In this document: piece after piece, positions 24,804 through 33,160 of the stretch
Layout of the letters: the number at the start of each line of letters is the position of its first letter
Numbering within the stretch: the stretch's first letter is position 1
DNA from: Methanomicrobium sp.
Lineage (GTDB): Archaea; Halobacteriota; Methanomicrobia; Methanomicrobiales; Methanomicrobiaceae
Direction: 5' to 3'
Assembly (NCBI GenBank): GCA_017412625.1
Contig: JAFPWZ010000017.1
Location: 1-53,030 of the forward strand
DNA: 53,030 nt
The notes under the pieces: generated by a model
Seen by the model: the letters and a program-made list of their open reading frames with translations, nothing else
Database searches by the model: none
What the model was told of the DNA's origin: nothing
Made by a program: the position numbers and the translations under genes

Positions 24804-25487
24804 TCAGCCGTAAACGTCGTTAAGCGCTTTTAACGTCCCCTCAAGCGAACCGTCGCCGACAACAGACGGCGTAATACCGTCATCTCTCATCCTTTTGGCG
24901 GTTACCTCGCCGATAGCGGCGGCAATAATCGGTTTTGTTCTGTCCCAGACCGAATATGTAAATGAGTTGGCGCTGGTAAACAGTATCACATCGCATCCAG
25001 ATAAGTCAAGCGGTTCTTTTGACGGGATGAGTGCATATATCGGTGTCTCGAAGACAACGCCGCCCGCGTTCTTTATCCCTTCCATAAGGTTCGGATTGGG
25101 GACATCGGCACGCGGAATGCCGATATTTTTGCCCTTTATCCAGTCTCCGAGATACGAGGTGAAGTCGTTTGAGTAGAACGACGTAAGCGTCTCGCATTCG
25201 ACGCCGAAGTTCTTTACGGTCTTTGCCGTCTGCGGTCCTATTGCTACGAGACGCGCTTTTCTTCCCGTATCATCCAGTAGCGGCGTTATTGACTGCGCCG
25301 GAAGTGCGCTCGTGAAAAATATGCAGTCGAACGCTCCGGAATTGGCTTTGGCAACAAAATCACGGATATTTTCCGGGTATAATTCGGCTTTCATGGGGGA
25401 TACGGTCCGGCACCCGTGACCGTATTTCCTGCACATTTCGTTGTCCTTTCCGGACTTTTCCTTGAGGCGGGTTATGGCAATTAACAT
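24804..25487 (-). CDS. hemD: Uroporphyrinogen-III synthase
   Basis: A 227-residue HemD, which cyclises hydroxymethylbilane to uroporphyrinogen III for F430, cobamide and haem-like cofactors. HemD is poorly conserved in sequence; the support is the two-domain layout with IAITRLKEK at the N-terminus, DCIFFTSALPAQSI, LVAIGPQTAKTVKNFG, CDVILFTSANSF and AAIGEVTAKRMRDDGI, which form the standard repeat pattern. TTG at 25496 opens the frame, but ATG 25487 lies about 30 bases after AATATTATC and is preferred. Probably co-transcribed with cbf5. Confidence 0.87.
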   Translation of the reverse strand: MLIAITRLKEKSGKDNEMCRKYGHGCRTVSPMKAELYPENIRDFVAKANSGAFDCIFFTSALPAQSITPLLDDTGRKARLVAIGPQTAKTVKNFGVECETLTSFYSNDFTSYLGDWIKGKNIGIPRADVPNPNLMEGIKNAGGVVFETPIYALIPSKEPLDLSGCDVILFTSANSFTYSVWDRTKPIIAAAIGEVTAKRMRDDGITPSVVGDGSLEGTLKALNDVYG

Positions 25488-25595
25488 TAAATTCAATTTG
25501 GCGCGATCTGATGATAATATTGCCGCATTCGATAACGGTATTCAACGCCGACATTTCAAAATCTCTATATTCCGTGATGACAATTATGCAGAAAT

Positions 25596-26945
25596 ATGAT
25601 CTCTGCCGCAATTTCGGTGATAATCCCTCTCTTTATCGGCATAATTCTGGGCATGATAAGCGGGCTTATCCCCGGGATTCATTCGAATACCGCGGCAGGA
25701 CTCATTTTATCGGCGGGAACGGGCATTTTTGCGGTATACGGTGATACCGGACTTGCCGTCTGCATGGTGGCGGTCCTAATCGTCCACACTTTTCTGGATA
25801 TCGTTCCCGGAACGTTTTTCGGCGTTCCCGACGCTGATACGGCGCTTTCCGTCCTGCCTGCGCACAGGTTGTGCCTGCTGGGTCACGGCGAAGAGGCGGT
25901 GCGGCTCTCGGCAATCGGCAGTGCCTACGGAACGGTCTTCGGACTCGCAATTCTCTCGGTATTCCTGCTTGTTCTGCCCGCCGTTCAGGACATGATAGAC
26001 TGGTGGAGCGGCATAATACTGATAATCGTGGCGGGCGTCCTCATAGTCTGGTCGGAATCGCCGGAATGGTCGTTTGCGGTCTTTTGCCTCTCGGGAATTC
26101 TTGGCGTGTTTGCCTTTGAGTATTCATGGCTTTGCGTCCCGCTGACGGAGGCAATCAGCCCGTCATCGGCATCGGTTCTGATGCCGCTTTTAACGGGACT
26201 TTTCGGCATTTCAGTCCTTATCTTTTCGAAGAAAGGGAGCATGCCGACGCAGACCTTCGACGGACTTCACATTGAGCGGCGAAGCATCCTGAAATGCGGT
26301 CTTATCGGGACTTTTGCCGGCAGTGTCGTCGGATGGCTGCCCGGGCTCTCGAATGCCTCGGCAAACGCGGTCATCGCGTCCTTTGTCAGATTTGAGGAGC
26401 CGCAATACTATGAATCGGGGTCAAAGTCCGCAGTGCCCGCAGAGTCAGGGGAGTCCGGGGATTCTGATGATTCTGCGGTTTCTGCGGTGCCTGAGAGCAA
26501 CGGCAGACCGGACGGCAGTCGGGGATATATAATAGCCGCAAGTGCGGCGAACACGGCGAATGCGTTCATATCAATCGGTGCCTTCTATGCGATAATGCGC
26601 ATGAGAAACGGCGTTATGGCGGCGTTTTCGCACCTGAAGGAACTGCCCGAGATGACCTTCGTCATAATCGCCGCCGTAATCGCGGCAATATCGGGTTATC
26701 TCCTCACAATCGGCTTTTCAAAGGCGGGCAGACTGTTTTCGGACCTCAATGTCCGCAGTCTGGGAATCTCGGTAATAATCTTCATGACCGCGGTTACCCT
26801 GCTCTTTACGGGCATATTCGGGCTGTTCATACTGATTCTGGCGACCGTTGTCGGCAGTCTGACGCAGATTATCGATATAAGGAGAGTTCCGTGCATAGGT
26901 GCGGTTATGATTCCCGTAATTCTGTTCTCGTTCGGCATTCTATGA
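25596..26945 (+). CDS. TctA-like permease, archaeal type
   Basis: A 449-residue polytopic membrane protein related to the TctA permease of tripartite tricarboxylate transporters. The hallmark N-terminal glycine- and proline-rich segments are present: GMISGLIPGIHSNTAAGLIL and the later DIVPGTFFGVPDADTALSVLP and GSVVGWLPGLSNASANAV. Members in archaea usually stand alone, without the TctB and TctC partners, as here, and their substrate is unknown. A Ser/Glu/Asp-rich loop of about 35 residues is inserted near residues 270-305 and is unusual. The stop codon begins a short tandem repeat. Confidence 0.82.
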   Translation: MISAAISVIIPLFIGIILGMISGLIPGIHSNTAAGLILSAGTGIFAVYGDTGLAVCMVAVLIVHTFLDIVPGTFFGVPDADTALSVLPAHRLCLLGHGEEAVRLSAIGSAYGTVFGLAILSVFLLVLPAVQDMIDWWSGIILIIVAGVLIVWSESPEWSFAVFCLSGILGVFAFEYSWLCVPLTEAISPSSASVLMPLLTGLFGISVLIFSKKGSMPTQTFDGLHIERRSILKCGLIGTFAGSVVGWLPGLSNASANAVIASFVRFEEPQYYESGSKSAVPAESGESGDSDDSAVSAVPESNGRPDGSRGYIIAASAANTANAFISIGAFYAIMRMRNGVMAAFSHLKELPEMTFVIIAAVIAAISGYLLTIGFSKAGRLFSDLNVRSLGISVIIFMTAVTLLFTGIFGLFILILATVVGSLTQIIDIRRVPCIGAVMIPVILFSFGIL

Positions 26946-27010
26946 GGATGTTCTGAGGATGCTCGGAGTATGCATCCACTGAGTATGCATTTTCCAAGTA
27001 TGCATTTAAT
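26943..27010 (+). repeat. Two tandem-repeat families after a stop codon
   Basis: The stop TGA begins TGAGGATGTTC (26943-26953), repeated as TGAGGATGCTC (26954-26964). Directly after come three 15-base units GAGTATGCATCCACT, GAGTATGCATTTTCC and AAGTATGCATTTAAT (26966-27010). The last copy includes the TATA-like CATTTAAT about 26 bases before nop5. Confidence 0.75.
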
Positions 27011-27037
27011 CATTCCTCGGGACAAATCCATACAGAT

Positions 27038-28042
27038 ATGCAGACTGTGCAGTATTGGTTCGGCGACGCGGAGATCGACGACGGCAGGGTTCGCAGCGTA
27101 AAATTCCTCAAGAAGAGCGGGTCGGAGGAGTATGCGGAGCGCTGCCGTAATATTGAGTCCGATATGGCGGATTTTGTTCCGCTCAGGGTTGCGGATGCGA
27201 TTGCGGGCGATAACGGAGATACCGCCGGTTTTAAGGACGAAGCCGAATACTTTGAGACCCTTCGTCTTACAACGATTGCGCTTGCGGAGTCAAAGATAAA
27301 GCTCTACTACACCAAAGGGGATATCGAGCTTGTCCAGATGGTGCGTGTGCTCGACGAGATGGACAATGTCATTAATCGCCTGATTGAACGCGCTACTGAG
27401 TGGTATATCGTTCAAAACCCCAAATTTTCGCGTAAATACAAATCCGTCAGCGCCAAAAAGATGGTCGATATCATGCGGCGCGAGAAGAACTCTCTCGGCA
27501 GGCTCGGTTACGAGATTGACAGGCTCTCGATTGAGAGAACGCGCCTTATGCGCGAGATATCCGACAGAGCGGACATCATCGCTCCGAATTGCAGTGCGCT
27601 GGTCGGCGGTCTCGTTGCCGCAAGACTCATCTCTCGTGCCGGCAGTCTGTCGCGGATGGCGATGATGCCTGCTTCCGCTGTTCAGGTTCTGGGCGCGGAG
27701 AGCGCTCTTTTCACTCATCTTCGCGGGAATACGCCGTCACCCAAGCACGGCATAATCTTCCAGCACCGCAGAATACACAATGCGGGCATCGGGGTTCGCG
27801 GAAAGGTCTCGCGTGTCCTCGGCGGCAAGCTGGCAATCGCCGCAAGACTCGACTATTATCGCGGCGAGATTGCGCCCGAATTCATAGAAAAAGCACAGGA
27901 GCGGATAGATTATGTCTTTGCCGCGGGTGATGAAGGGGGCAAAGATAATGGAAATAATGGTAAAGCTGACGGGAAAGTCGACGGCAAAGATGACGGCAAA
28001 AAGAAGAACGATAAAAGCGATAAAAGGAGGTCTGCCGAATGA
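27038..28042 (+). CDS. nop5: Nop5 (NOP56/58-like) C/D RNP core protein
   Basis: A 334-residue Nop5, the scaffold that joins fibrillarin and L7Ae on C/D guide RNAs for 2'-O-methylation. The Nop domain is evident: the coiled-coil region from about 85 to 170, IAPNCSALVGGLVAARLIS, GSLSRMAMMPASAVQVLGAE, HGIIFQHRRIH and GKVSRVLGGKLAIAARLDYY. After about residue 292 there is a tail of some 40 residues built of Asp, Gly, Asn and Lys, ending in KKKNDKSDKRR, similar in character to the KKE/D tails of eukaryotic Nop56 and Nop58. The stop overlaps the fibrillarin start (ATGA). Confidence 0.93.
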   Translation: MQTVQYWFGDAEIDDGRVRSVKFLKKSGSEEYAERCRNIESDMADFVPLRVADAIAGDNGDTAGFKDEAEYFETLRLTTIALAESKIKLYYTKGDIELVQMVRVLDEMDNVINRLIERATEWYIVQNPKFSRKYKSVSAKKMVDIMRREKNSLGRLGYEIDRLSIERTRLMREISDRADIIAPNCSALVGGLVAARLISRAGSLSRMAMMPASAVQVLGAESALFTHLRGNTPSPKHGIIFQHRRIHNAGIGVRGKVSRVLGGKLAIAARLDYYRGEIAPEFIEKAQERIDYVFAAGDEGGKDNGNNGKADGKVDGKDDGKKKNDKSDKRRSAE

Positions 28043-28641
28043 TACGGATTGACGGAGTTCTGCTCTCAAAGGGCTCGGGCGGCGTTTACGGCGAGAAGAT
28101 GATGAAAGGTCTTCGCGTCTGGGACCCGTATCGCAGCAAGTTTGCGGCACTTGCGATGATTAAACCCGAGACCGATCTGGACGAAGACCTGCGGGTTCTC
28201 TATCTCGGCGCAGCCAACGGAACCACGGTCTCTCATTTCGCAGATTACGTGAAAACGGTCTATGCCGTCGAGTTCGCACCGCGACCGATGCAGGATCTCA
28301 TAGAGGTCTCGCGGCGCAGGAAAAATATCATCCCCATAATGGCTGATGCAACAAATCCGCGTGAATACGCGCCGTTTGTCGAGGAAGTCGGGATGATCTA
28401 TCAGGATGTCGCACAGCCCAATCAGGCGGAGATTGCTCTCGTCAATCTGCCGTTTCTGAAGAAGGGCGGCGTTGTGATTCTCATGCTTAAAGCCCGCAGT
28501 GTCGACGTAACGGCGGATCCTAAGGTAATCTTTGAGGATACTATAAAGACGCTTGAGGACGGCGGTCTTATCGTAGAGGATACATGCCGCCTTGAACCGT
28601 ATCATCATGATCATGCATGTATAATCTGCCGCAAGCCGTGA
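28039..28641 (+). CDS. flpA: Fibrillarin-like rRNA/tRNA 2'-O-methyltransferase
   Basis: A 200-residue fibrillarin homologue, the SAM-dependent methyltransferase of C/D guide RNPs. Motifs: RVWDPYRSKFAALA, VLYLGAANGTTVSHFAD (SAM-binding), YAVEFAPRPMQDL, IPIMADATNPREYAP, MIYQDVAQPNQAE with the catalytic aspartate, and LMLKARSVDVT with the catalytic lysine. The N-terminal GAR domain of eukaryotic fibrillarin is absent, as in other archaea. It overlaps nop5 by four bases with AAAGGAGG upstream, so the partners are translated together. Confidence 0.96.
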   Translation: MIRIDGVLLSKGSGGVYGEKMMKGLRVWDPYRSKFAALAMIKPETDLDEDLRVLYLGAANGTTVSHFADYVKTVYAVEFAPRPMQDLIEVSRRRKNIIPIMADATNPREYAPFVEEVGMIYQDVAQPNQAEIALVNLPFLKKGGVVILMLKARSVDVTADPKVIFEDTIKTLEDGGLIVEDTCRLEPYHHDHACIICRKP

Positions 28642-28729
28642 TGGCACGAAGTGGCTCAAAAAAGACTATATTAATAGAATTTATAGTAAATCCCGTAACG
28701 AGGTTTGGCATACAGCGAGGTCCTAAAGC

Positions 28730-29434
28730 ATGGTTAGGTATTTCTTCAGTCCGGTATCGGTAATCCTTCTCTTATTTCTGATAGCAGCGGCAATATTCTT
28801 AATCCCTTTGCTCTTTCTGGGATTGATAGGAAGTGCCCTCGCCAAGCTCGGTTTCAATATATTCTGGATTATTCTGCTCATCATCGGCATGATCGTCGGC
28901 AGTTTTATCAATATTCCGCTGATGAAGGTCAAATCCGAGCAGCAGTTTGTCCGCGTCGAGCACGGGCGGCTCATGGACAGACTTTACAGAGCACCAGAGT
29001 TCTCCAACGAGACGGTTATCGCCGTTAACGTGGGCGGATGCGTAATTCCCGTTTTCGTATCGCTGTATATCCTGCTCAGTGCATTGACGTTTGCCGACCC
29101 TGCCGGACTTTATCTCCGCTGCCTTGTCGGAACGGCAATAGTCGCCGCCGTCGTCTTCAAGACCTCAAAGCCGATTGCGGGGCTAGGTATTGCGACGGGT
29201 TTTCTGATACCGCCTTTATGCGCGCTTATCTGCGGCATTGTGCTCTCATCCGGCGACCCGTTTACCGCGGTCGCGGTTGCATACATAAGCGGCACAATAG
29301 GCACTCTTATAGGTGCGGATATAATGAATCTCAAGAATCTCGCCAATGCCGGCGCTCCCGTTGCGTCCGTCGGCGGTGCAGGGACTTTCGATGCGATATT
29401 CCTGAGTGGCATCATAGCGGCGTTTCTGGCGTAA
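28730..29434 (+). CDS. DUF1614 family membrane protein
   Basis: A 234-residue membrane protein with about six helices. The layout, VRYFFSPVSVILLLFLI at the start, a central VNVGGCVIPVFVSLY and a C-terminal LIGADIMNLKNLANAGAPVA and GGAGTFDAIFLSGI, fits DUF1614, a conserved family in methanogens and some bacteria without known function. The acidic, glycine-rich C-terminal motif GADI...FDAIF is conserved in the family and could form a metal or ion site (inference). Confidence 0.82.
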   Translation: MVRYFFSPVSVILLLFLIAAAIFLIPLLFLGLIGSALAKLGFNIFWIILLIIGMIVGSFINIPLMKVKSEQQFVRVEHGRLMDRLYRAPEFSNETVIAVNVGGCVIPVFVSLYILLSALTFADPAGLYLRCLVGTAIVAAVVFKTSKPIAGLGIATGFLIPPLCALICGIVLSSGDPFTAVAVAYISGTIGTLIGADIMNLKNLANAGAPVASVGGAGTFDAIFLSGIIAAFLA

Positions 29435-29527
29435 AAACCCGTAATACAGAAACCTTATTTTTCGAAATCAGTGCATAATTTCTGAAGAAACTATGTAACT
29501 ATTTTCAAAAAATTCCAAAACAAGCGA

Positions 29528-29600
29528 TAGTCCGGAGCAGATTCGAACTGCTGTCGCAAGATCCAGAGTCTCACATGATTGACCGCTACACTACCGGACT
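29528..29600 (-). tRNA. tRNA-Gln (anticodon CTG)
   Basis: A 73-base tRNA. The acceptor strands AGTCCGG and CCGGACT pair fully, discriminator A. The D-arm GTGTAGCGGTCAATCAT and the T-arm around TTCGAAT follow the archaeal tRNA-Gln pattern. The anticodon loop CTCTGGA reads CTG, glutamine, closed by a five-pair stem with two G-U pairs. No CCA is encoded and no intron is apparent. Confidence 0.93.
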
Positions 29601-30172
29601 GAAATAATTGCAACCTGTTAAAACCCTTTACAGGAAGCATTAACATATAGTCTCTTTTGACTAATTAATGTAACTGTTTTTGTGAATTTCATGGATCTTT
29701 TTTTGAGCTTGGATTTCCTTGATTATGGCATATTTTAGGATAACGGAGAATAAAATTGATTTAACGGTAATACACAACATTGCCAGCATCGAATTATGCG
29801 GATGCGTGGTGTGTCGGTATGTGGATGATTGAAAGATCACTTCATCCGGTACAGTATATAAACTGCTTTTGTGATTGTCGATAACATGATGCTGTCGCAT
29901 CACCAATATTATCATCACATGCGGACATGTCATACTCGCACCGAAATATCATGCGGTTGTGCAACTCTTTTAGCGATATTCGCATATGCCTGCGATATTT
30001 TCACCCGCGATTCACACCTGCGACCACAAAGGATATATTAAGGGGTCTACAAATATTCCTGTATATTCCGTCGTTCGGAGTATGGGGCATAGCGTATTGT
30101 CATTCGTCAAATGACGAATCAGATGCGATATGTCTATATGAGAACCTTAACTCGTAAATTAAGGAGGTTTAA
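29601..30172. other. Gene-free upstream region of the major S-layer gene
   Basis: This 572-base stretch has no supported gene. It carries the tRNA-Gln promoter region, an extended TATA-like GGATATATTAAG at 30031-30042 that would give a leader of about 110 bases, an inverted repeat at 30102-30119 inside that leader, and a strong AAGGAGG just before the S-layer start at 30173. Confidence 0.5.
30102..30119. promoter_or_regulatory. Perfect inverted repeat in the S-layer leader
   Basis: ATTCGTCA and TGACGAAT pair perfectly around AA. In the mRNA it would be a short hairpin with a two-base loop, too tight to fold fully, so a DNA-level protein site is also possible. It lies about 55 bases before the start of the S-layer gene. 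Confidence 0.45.
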
Positions 30173-33028
30173 ATGACAAGCAAAAAATTAGGAATAGCAC
30201 TGTTATCCCTTGTTGTTCTTGCAATTTTCGCTGTTGCACCTGTTGCTGCAGTAGCCAATGAGTTTGCAACGAACATTACAACAGGCGATACAATATTTGT
30301 CGGTGAGTCCGGTTTGAATATTGACTGGACACTCTTACCGCAAAATAATGGTGCCATTGCATGGTATTCATCAGGTGCATCATATGCAGCTGGAGATTCC
30401 CCTGCAAAAGTACTGACTCTTACAGACGCGGCAATAAAGAGTTTCTATGTAAATCCTGGAGACTTTGATGGTTATACAGGACCATGGTATTCATATAATG
30501 CCACAACGCCTTCAAACACGACACTGGCATTCTATGTTACACAGCCTTCATTATCAGTGGGTATCTACAGAAATGACGGAACAACTTCTGTTGACGGCAA
30601 GAAACTCATCGCTGATGAAGCTATGAAACTTAGAATCGACAGTTCGTTCTCAACACTCTTCCAGCGTGCAAGAACGGTTTCAAACCTCATTGATGGAAAT
30701 GAATATTTTGATTTCTATGCACTTAACCTGACTGGTGATATAAACTACACAGAGAGAAATGTTGCCGGTTATGAGGAGTACAAAGATGCATACAGTGATG
30801 CTTTGAATGCTTCTTTAAATCATCCGGAGAATGTTACTGTAATCCTCAGTAAGATCAACCCAGGTATTAATGCATATGGAATAACGCCTAACAATGCGAA
30901 GCTTGAGTCATTAATTTTTACAAGTGATGCAAGTATTGTATATCATACATCACTGACAAATCTGCATCCCGATGTGTCTAATTATTATGTAAACTACTAC
31001 TCAACAGACTATTTAGATGATCTGGAAGCCTATGACCACTACTTCAGCGATCGATCGATCCCGGTCTGGAGTGCAGGACGTATTGTTGATGAGAAAGAGA
31101 AGCTTGGTTCTAAGATTCTTACAGGAGAGTATCGGTTCTATGCAGATATTAACATAAACGGTATGAAAGATAACCTCAATTCGATCACCGGTAAGACTGT
31201 TTCCAACACTGCAACTGTTACAATCGACAAGGAAACCGTAACAATAACGGCAGACAAAGAGACTGTTATCCGCAACAACGGATTCTCTGTTAAAGTCGAA
31301 GGTAATCCGAAGACCGATTATGTTGTCTGGTTCACAGGTGTAAACGGCTATATCTATACAGAAGTCCCTGCATTTATCCAGAATCAGAAAGATGTAGTGG
31401 GTATGTCTTGGGATGATGCTGCGAATACGACCTATAAGACCTCAGGTACAACGGTCTCAAGTGATCTTCCTGACAAAGTTACGGCTGAGGGCGTTCTGAC
31501 CGGCAATTATGCAGTTGTTGCAACGACCGATGCATCAGGTATCATTAACATCGGTATAATGACTAATGAGGATACAAAGGACACAACCTTCACAGTTCGT
31601 GCACAGAGAGTTCTTAATCCGAAATTCCCCGATGGTTACAAGCTTGACGATCAGCTTTACGACACAGTAAAGGTAAAGGTCGAGAAAGGAGCAGTTACAG
31701 TCTCAGCATCAGGTGACGGTTCATACTATCTCGGTGAAGAAATTACACTCTCAGGTACAAACACCGACTCAGATGACGTTTATATCTTCATCACAGGTCC
31801 GAACCTCCCGGTTAACGGCGGTAAACTTGACGATCCTAAGAGAAGCCCGGTAAATGCATCACAGAGTACAAAGATCAATGTTAAATCTGATGACACTTGG
31901 GAATACAAGTGGGATACATCCGGTTCAGTACTTGATGCAGGTACATACACTATCTATGCAACTTCTGCATTTGCGTTAAAGGACGATCTCTCAGATGTTG
32001 AGTATGACACTGTATCCGTAGTAATCAAGAAGCCGTTCGTTACGGCAACAACCTCGGCATCCACAGTTGCAAAGGGTGACAAACTCTTCATCCGCGGAAC
32101 CGCAGAAGGTAACCCGACAAAGGGTGTCGCAATCTGGATTCTCGGAAAGAACTACTGGAACGGTGAAGACCGTAAAGATCTCTGGAAATCAACAATGAAG
32201 ACCGAGACCGTTAACGATGACGGTTCGTTCGAATTTGAATTCGGCACTGCTGATACAAAGAACCTTGCATCAGGACAGTACTTCGTAGTTGTCCAGCACC
32301 CGATGTACAACGGTGAATTTGATGTTAAGACATCAGGTAACAATGATGATCCTGCAAAATCTGATGCAATACAGGTAGTCACAAACCCGAAGGGAGCCGA
32401 AACTAAGGATACTGGTGTTGCCTTCATTATCGCAGGTAACAACAAACTTCAGGGTTCAGATGCTGCTGAAGCTTTAATTCAGGCAATCAACTCGGCAAAC
32501 GTTGATGATACCTACACCAAGCTCACATTCCTGGTTGAAGAGCCATGGATCAGAGTTAACTCCGTAGGTGACCACTACATCGGTGACCAGTTCAAGATTA
32601 CAGGTACAACCAACCTTGCAGTCGGCGATGACCTCATTGTAGAAGTTACATCATCATCCTTCCAGCCAACCCAGAAGACACAGAGCGGAGAGTTCTCCGG
32701 TGTTTCTTCAACCGTAAAGGTTACCGAAGGTTCCTCATACAATGAGTGGGCACTCGATGTTGACGCATCAACCTTCAAGGCAGACGAATACATTGTAAAC
32801 GTCGAAGCAATTGAAGCAGATGTTACAACAACCACAACATTCAACATCCTTACTGGATCAGCAACCGTTGCACCGACCAGTGCACCGACCTCAGCACCGA
32901 CCTCTGCACCGACCAGTGCACCCACAACAGCACCGACCCCGGCAGCAACAGCTTCACCCGGATTCGGAGCACTTGTTGCACTCATTGGTCTTGGAGCAGT
33001 AGCTGCTCTGATCATCAGAAAGGATTAA
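30173..33028 (+). CDS. Major S-layer protein, DUF3821 type, PGF sorting signal
   Basis: A 951-residue exported protein. A signal peptide of about 27 residues ends near AVAPVAAVA. The N-terminal motif DTIFVGESGLNI marks the DUF3821 surface-protein family of Methanomicrobiales. Repeated beta-domains follow, with segments such as ISGTNTDSDDVYIFITGPN-like and FVTATTSASTVAKGDKLFI. Near 905-928 there is a Ser/Thr/Pro/Ala linker made of repeated TSAP units, a typical glycosylation spacer, then PGFGALVALIGLG, a hydrophobic helix and RKD: the PGF-CTERM signal processed by an archaeosortase and lipid-anchored. The gene is AT-richer and prefers GCA, ACA and TCA codons unlike its neighbours, in line with very high expression. 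AAGGAGG precedes the ATG. Confidence 0.9.
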   Translation: MTSKKLGIALLSLVVLAIFAVAPVAAVANEFATNITTGDTIFVGESGLNIDWTLLPQNNGAIAWYSSGASYAAGDSPAKVLTLTDAAIKSFYVNPGDFDGYTGPWYSYNATTPSNTTLAFYVTQPSLSVGIYRNDGTTSVDGKKLIADEAMKLRIDSSFSTLFQRARTVSNLIDGNEYFDFYALNLTGDINYTERNVAGYEEYKDAYSDALNASLNHPENVTVILSKINPGINAYGITPNNAKLESLIFTSDASIVYHTSLTNLHPDVSNYYVNYYSTDYLDDLEAYDHYFSDRSIPVWSAGRIVDEKEKLGSKILTGEYRFYADININGMKDNLNSITGKTVSNTATVTIDKETVTITADKETVIRNNGFSVKVEGNPKTDYVVWFTGVNGYIYTEVPAFIQNQKDVVGMSWDDAANTTYKTSGTTVSSDLPDKVTAEGVLTGNYAVVATTDASGIINIGIMTNEDTKDTTFTVRAQRVLNPKFPDGYKLDDQLYDTVKVKVEKGAVTVSASGDGSYYLGEEITLSGTNTDSDDVYIFITGPNLPVNGGKLDDPKRSPVNASQSTKINVKSDDTWEYKWDTSGSVLDAGTYTIYATSAFALKDDLSDVEYDTVSVVIKKPFVTATTSASTVAKGDKLFIRGTAEGNPTKGVAIWILGKNYWNGEDRKDLWKSTMKTETVNDDGSFEFEFGTADTKNLASGQYFVVVQHPMYNGEFDVKTSGNNDDPAKSDAIQVVTNPKGAETKDTGVAFIIAGNNKLQGSDAAEALIQAINSANVDDTYTKLTFLVEEPWIRVNSVGDHYIGDQFKITGTTNLAVGDDLIVEVTSSSFQPTQKTQSGEFSGVSSTVKVTEGSSYNEWALDVDASTFKADEYIVNVEAIEADVTTTTTFNILTGSATVAPTSAPTSAPTSAPTSAPTTAPTPAATASPGFGALVALIGLGAVAALIIRKD

Positions 33029-33047
33029 ATTAATCCCTAAAATCAAA

Positions 33048-33057
33048 TTTTTTTTTT
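33048..33057 (+). terminator. Oligo-T terminator of the S-layer gene
   Basis: Ten consecutive T follow the stop codon by about 20 bases, a strong archaeal intrinsic termination signal. Confidence 0.65.
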
Positions 33058-33120
33058 GCGATTTTCTCAGACTTTTATTTTATTGTTTAGCGATTATACT
33101 GCTGATGTAATATTCTAATC

Positions 33121-33138
33121 AATCAGAATATTATAAAA
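33121..33138 (+). promoter_or_regulatory. Shared 18-bp promoter element, copy 1
   Basis: AATCAGAATATTATAAAA, containing the TATA box ATTATAAAA, ends 22 bases before the ATG at 33161. An identical copy with identical spacing lies before the gene at 36159. Confidence 0.7.
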
Positions 33139-33160
33139 CCAATAAAACGAATAGTATTTT

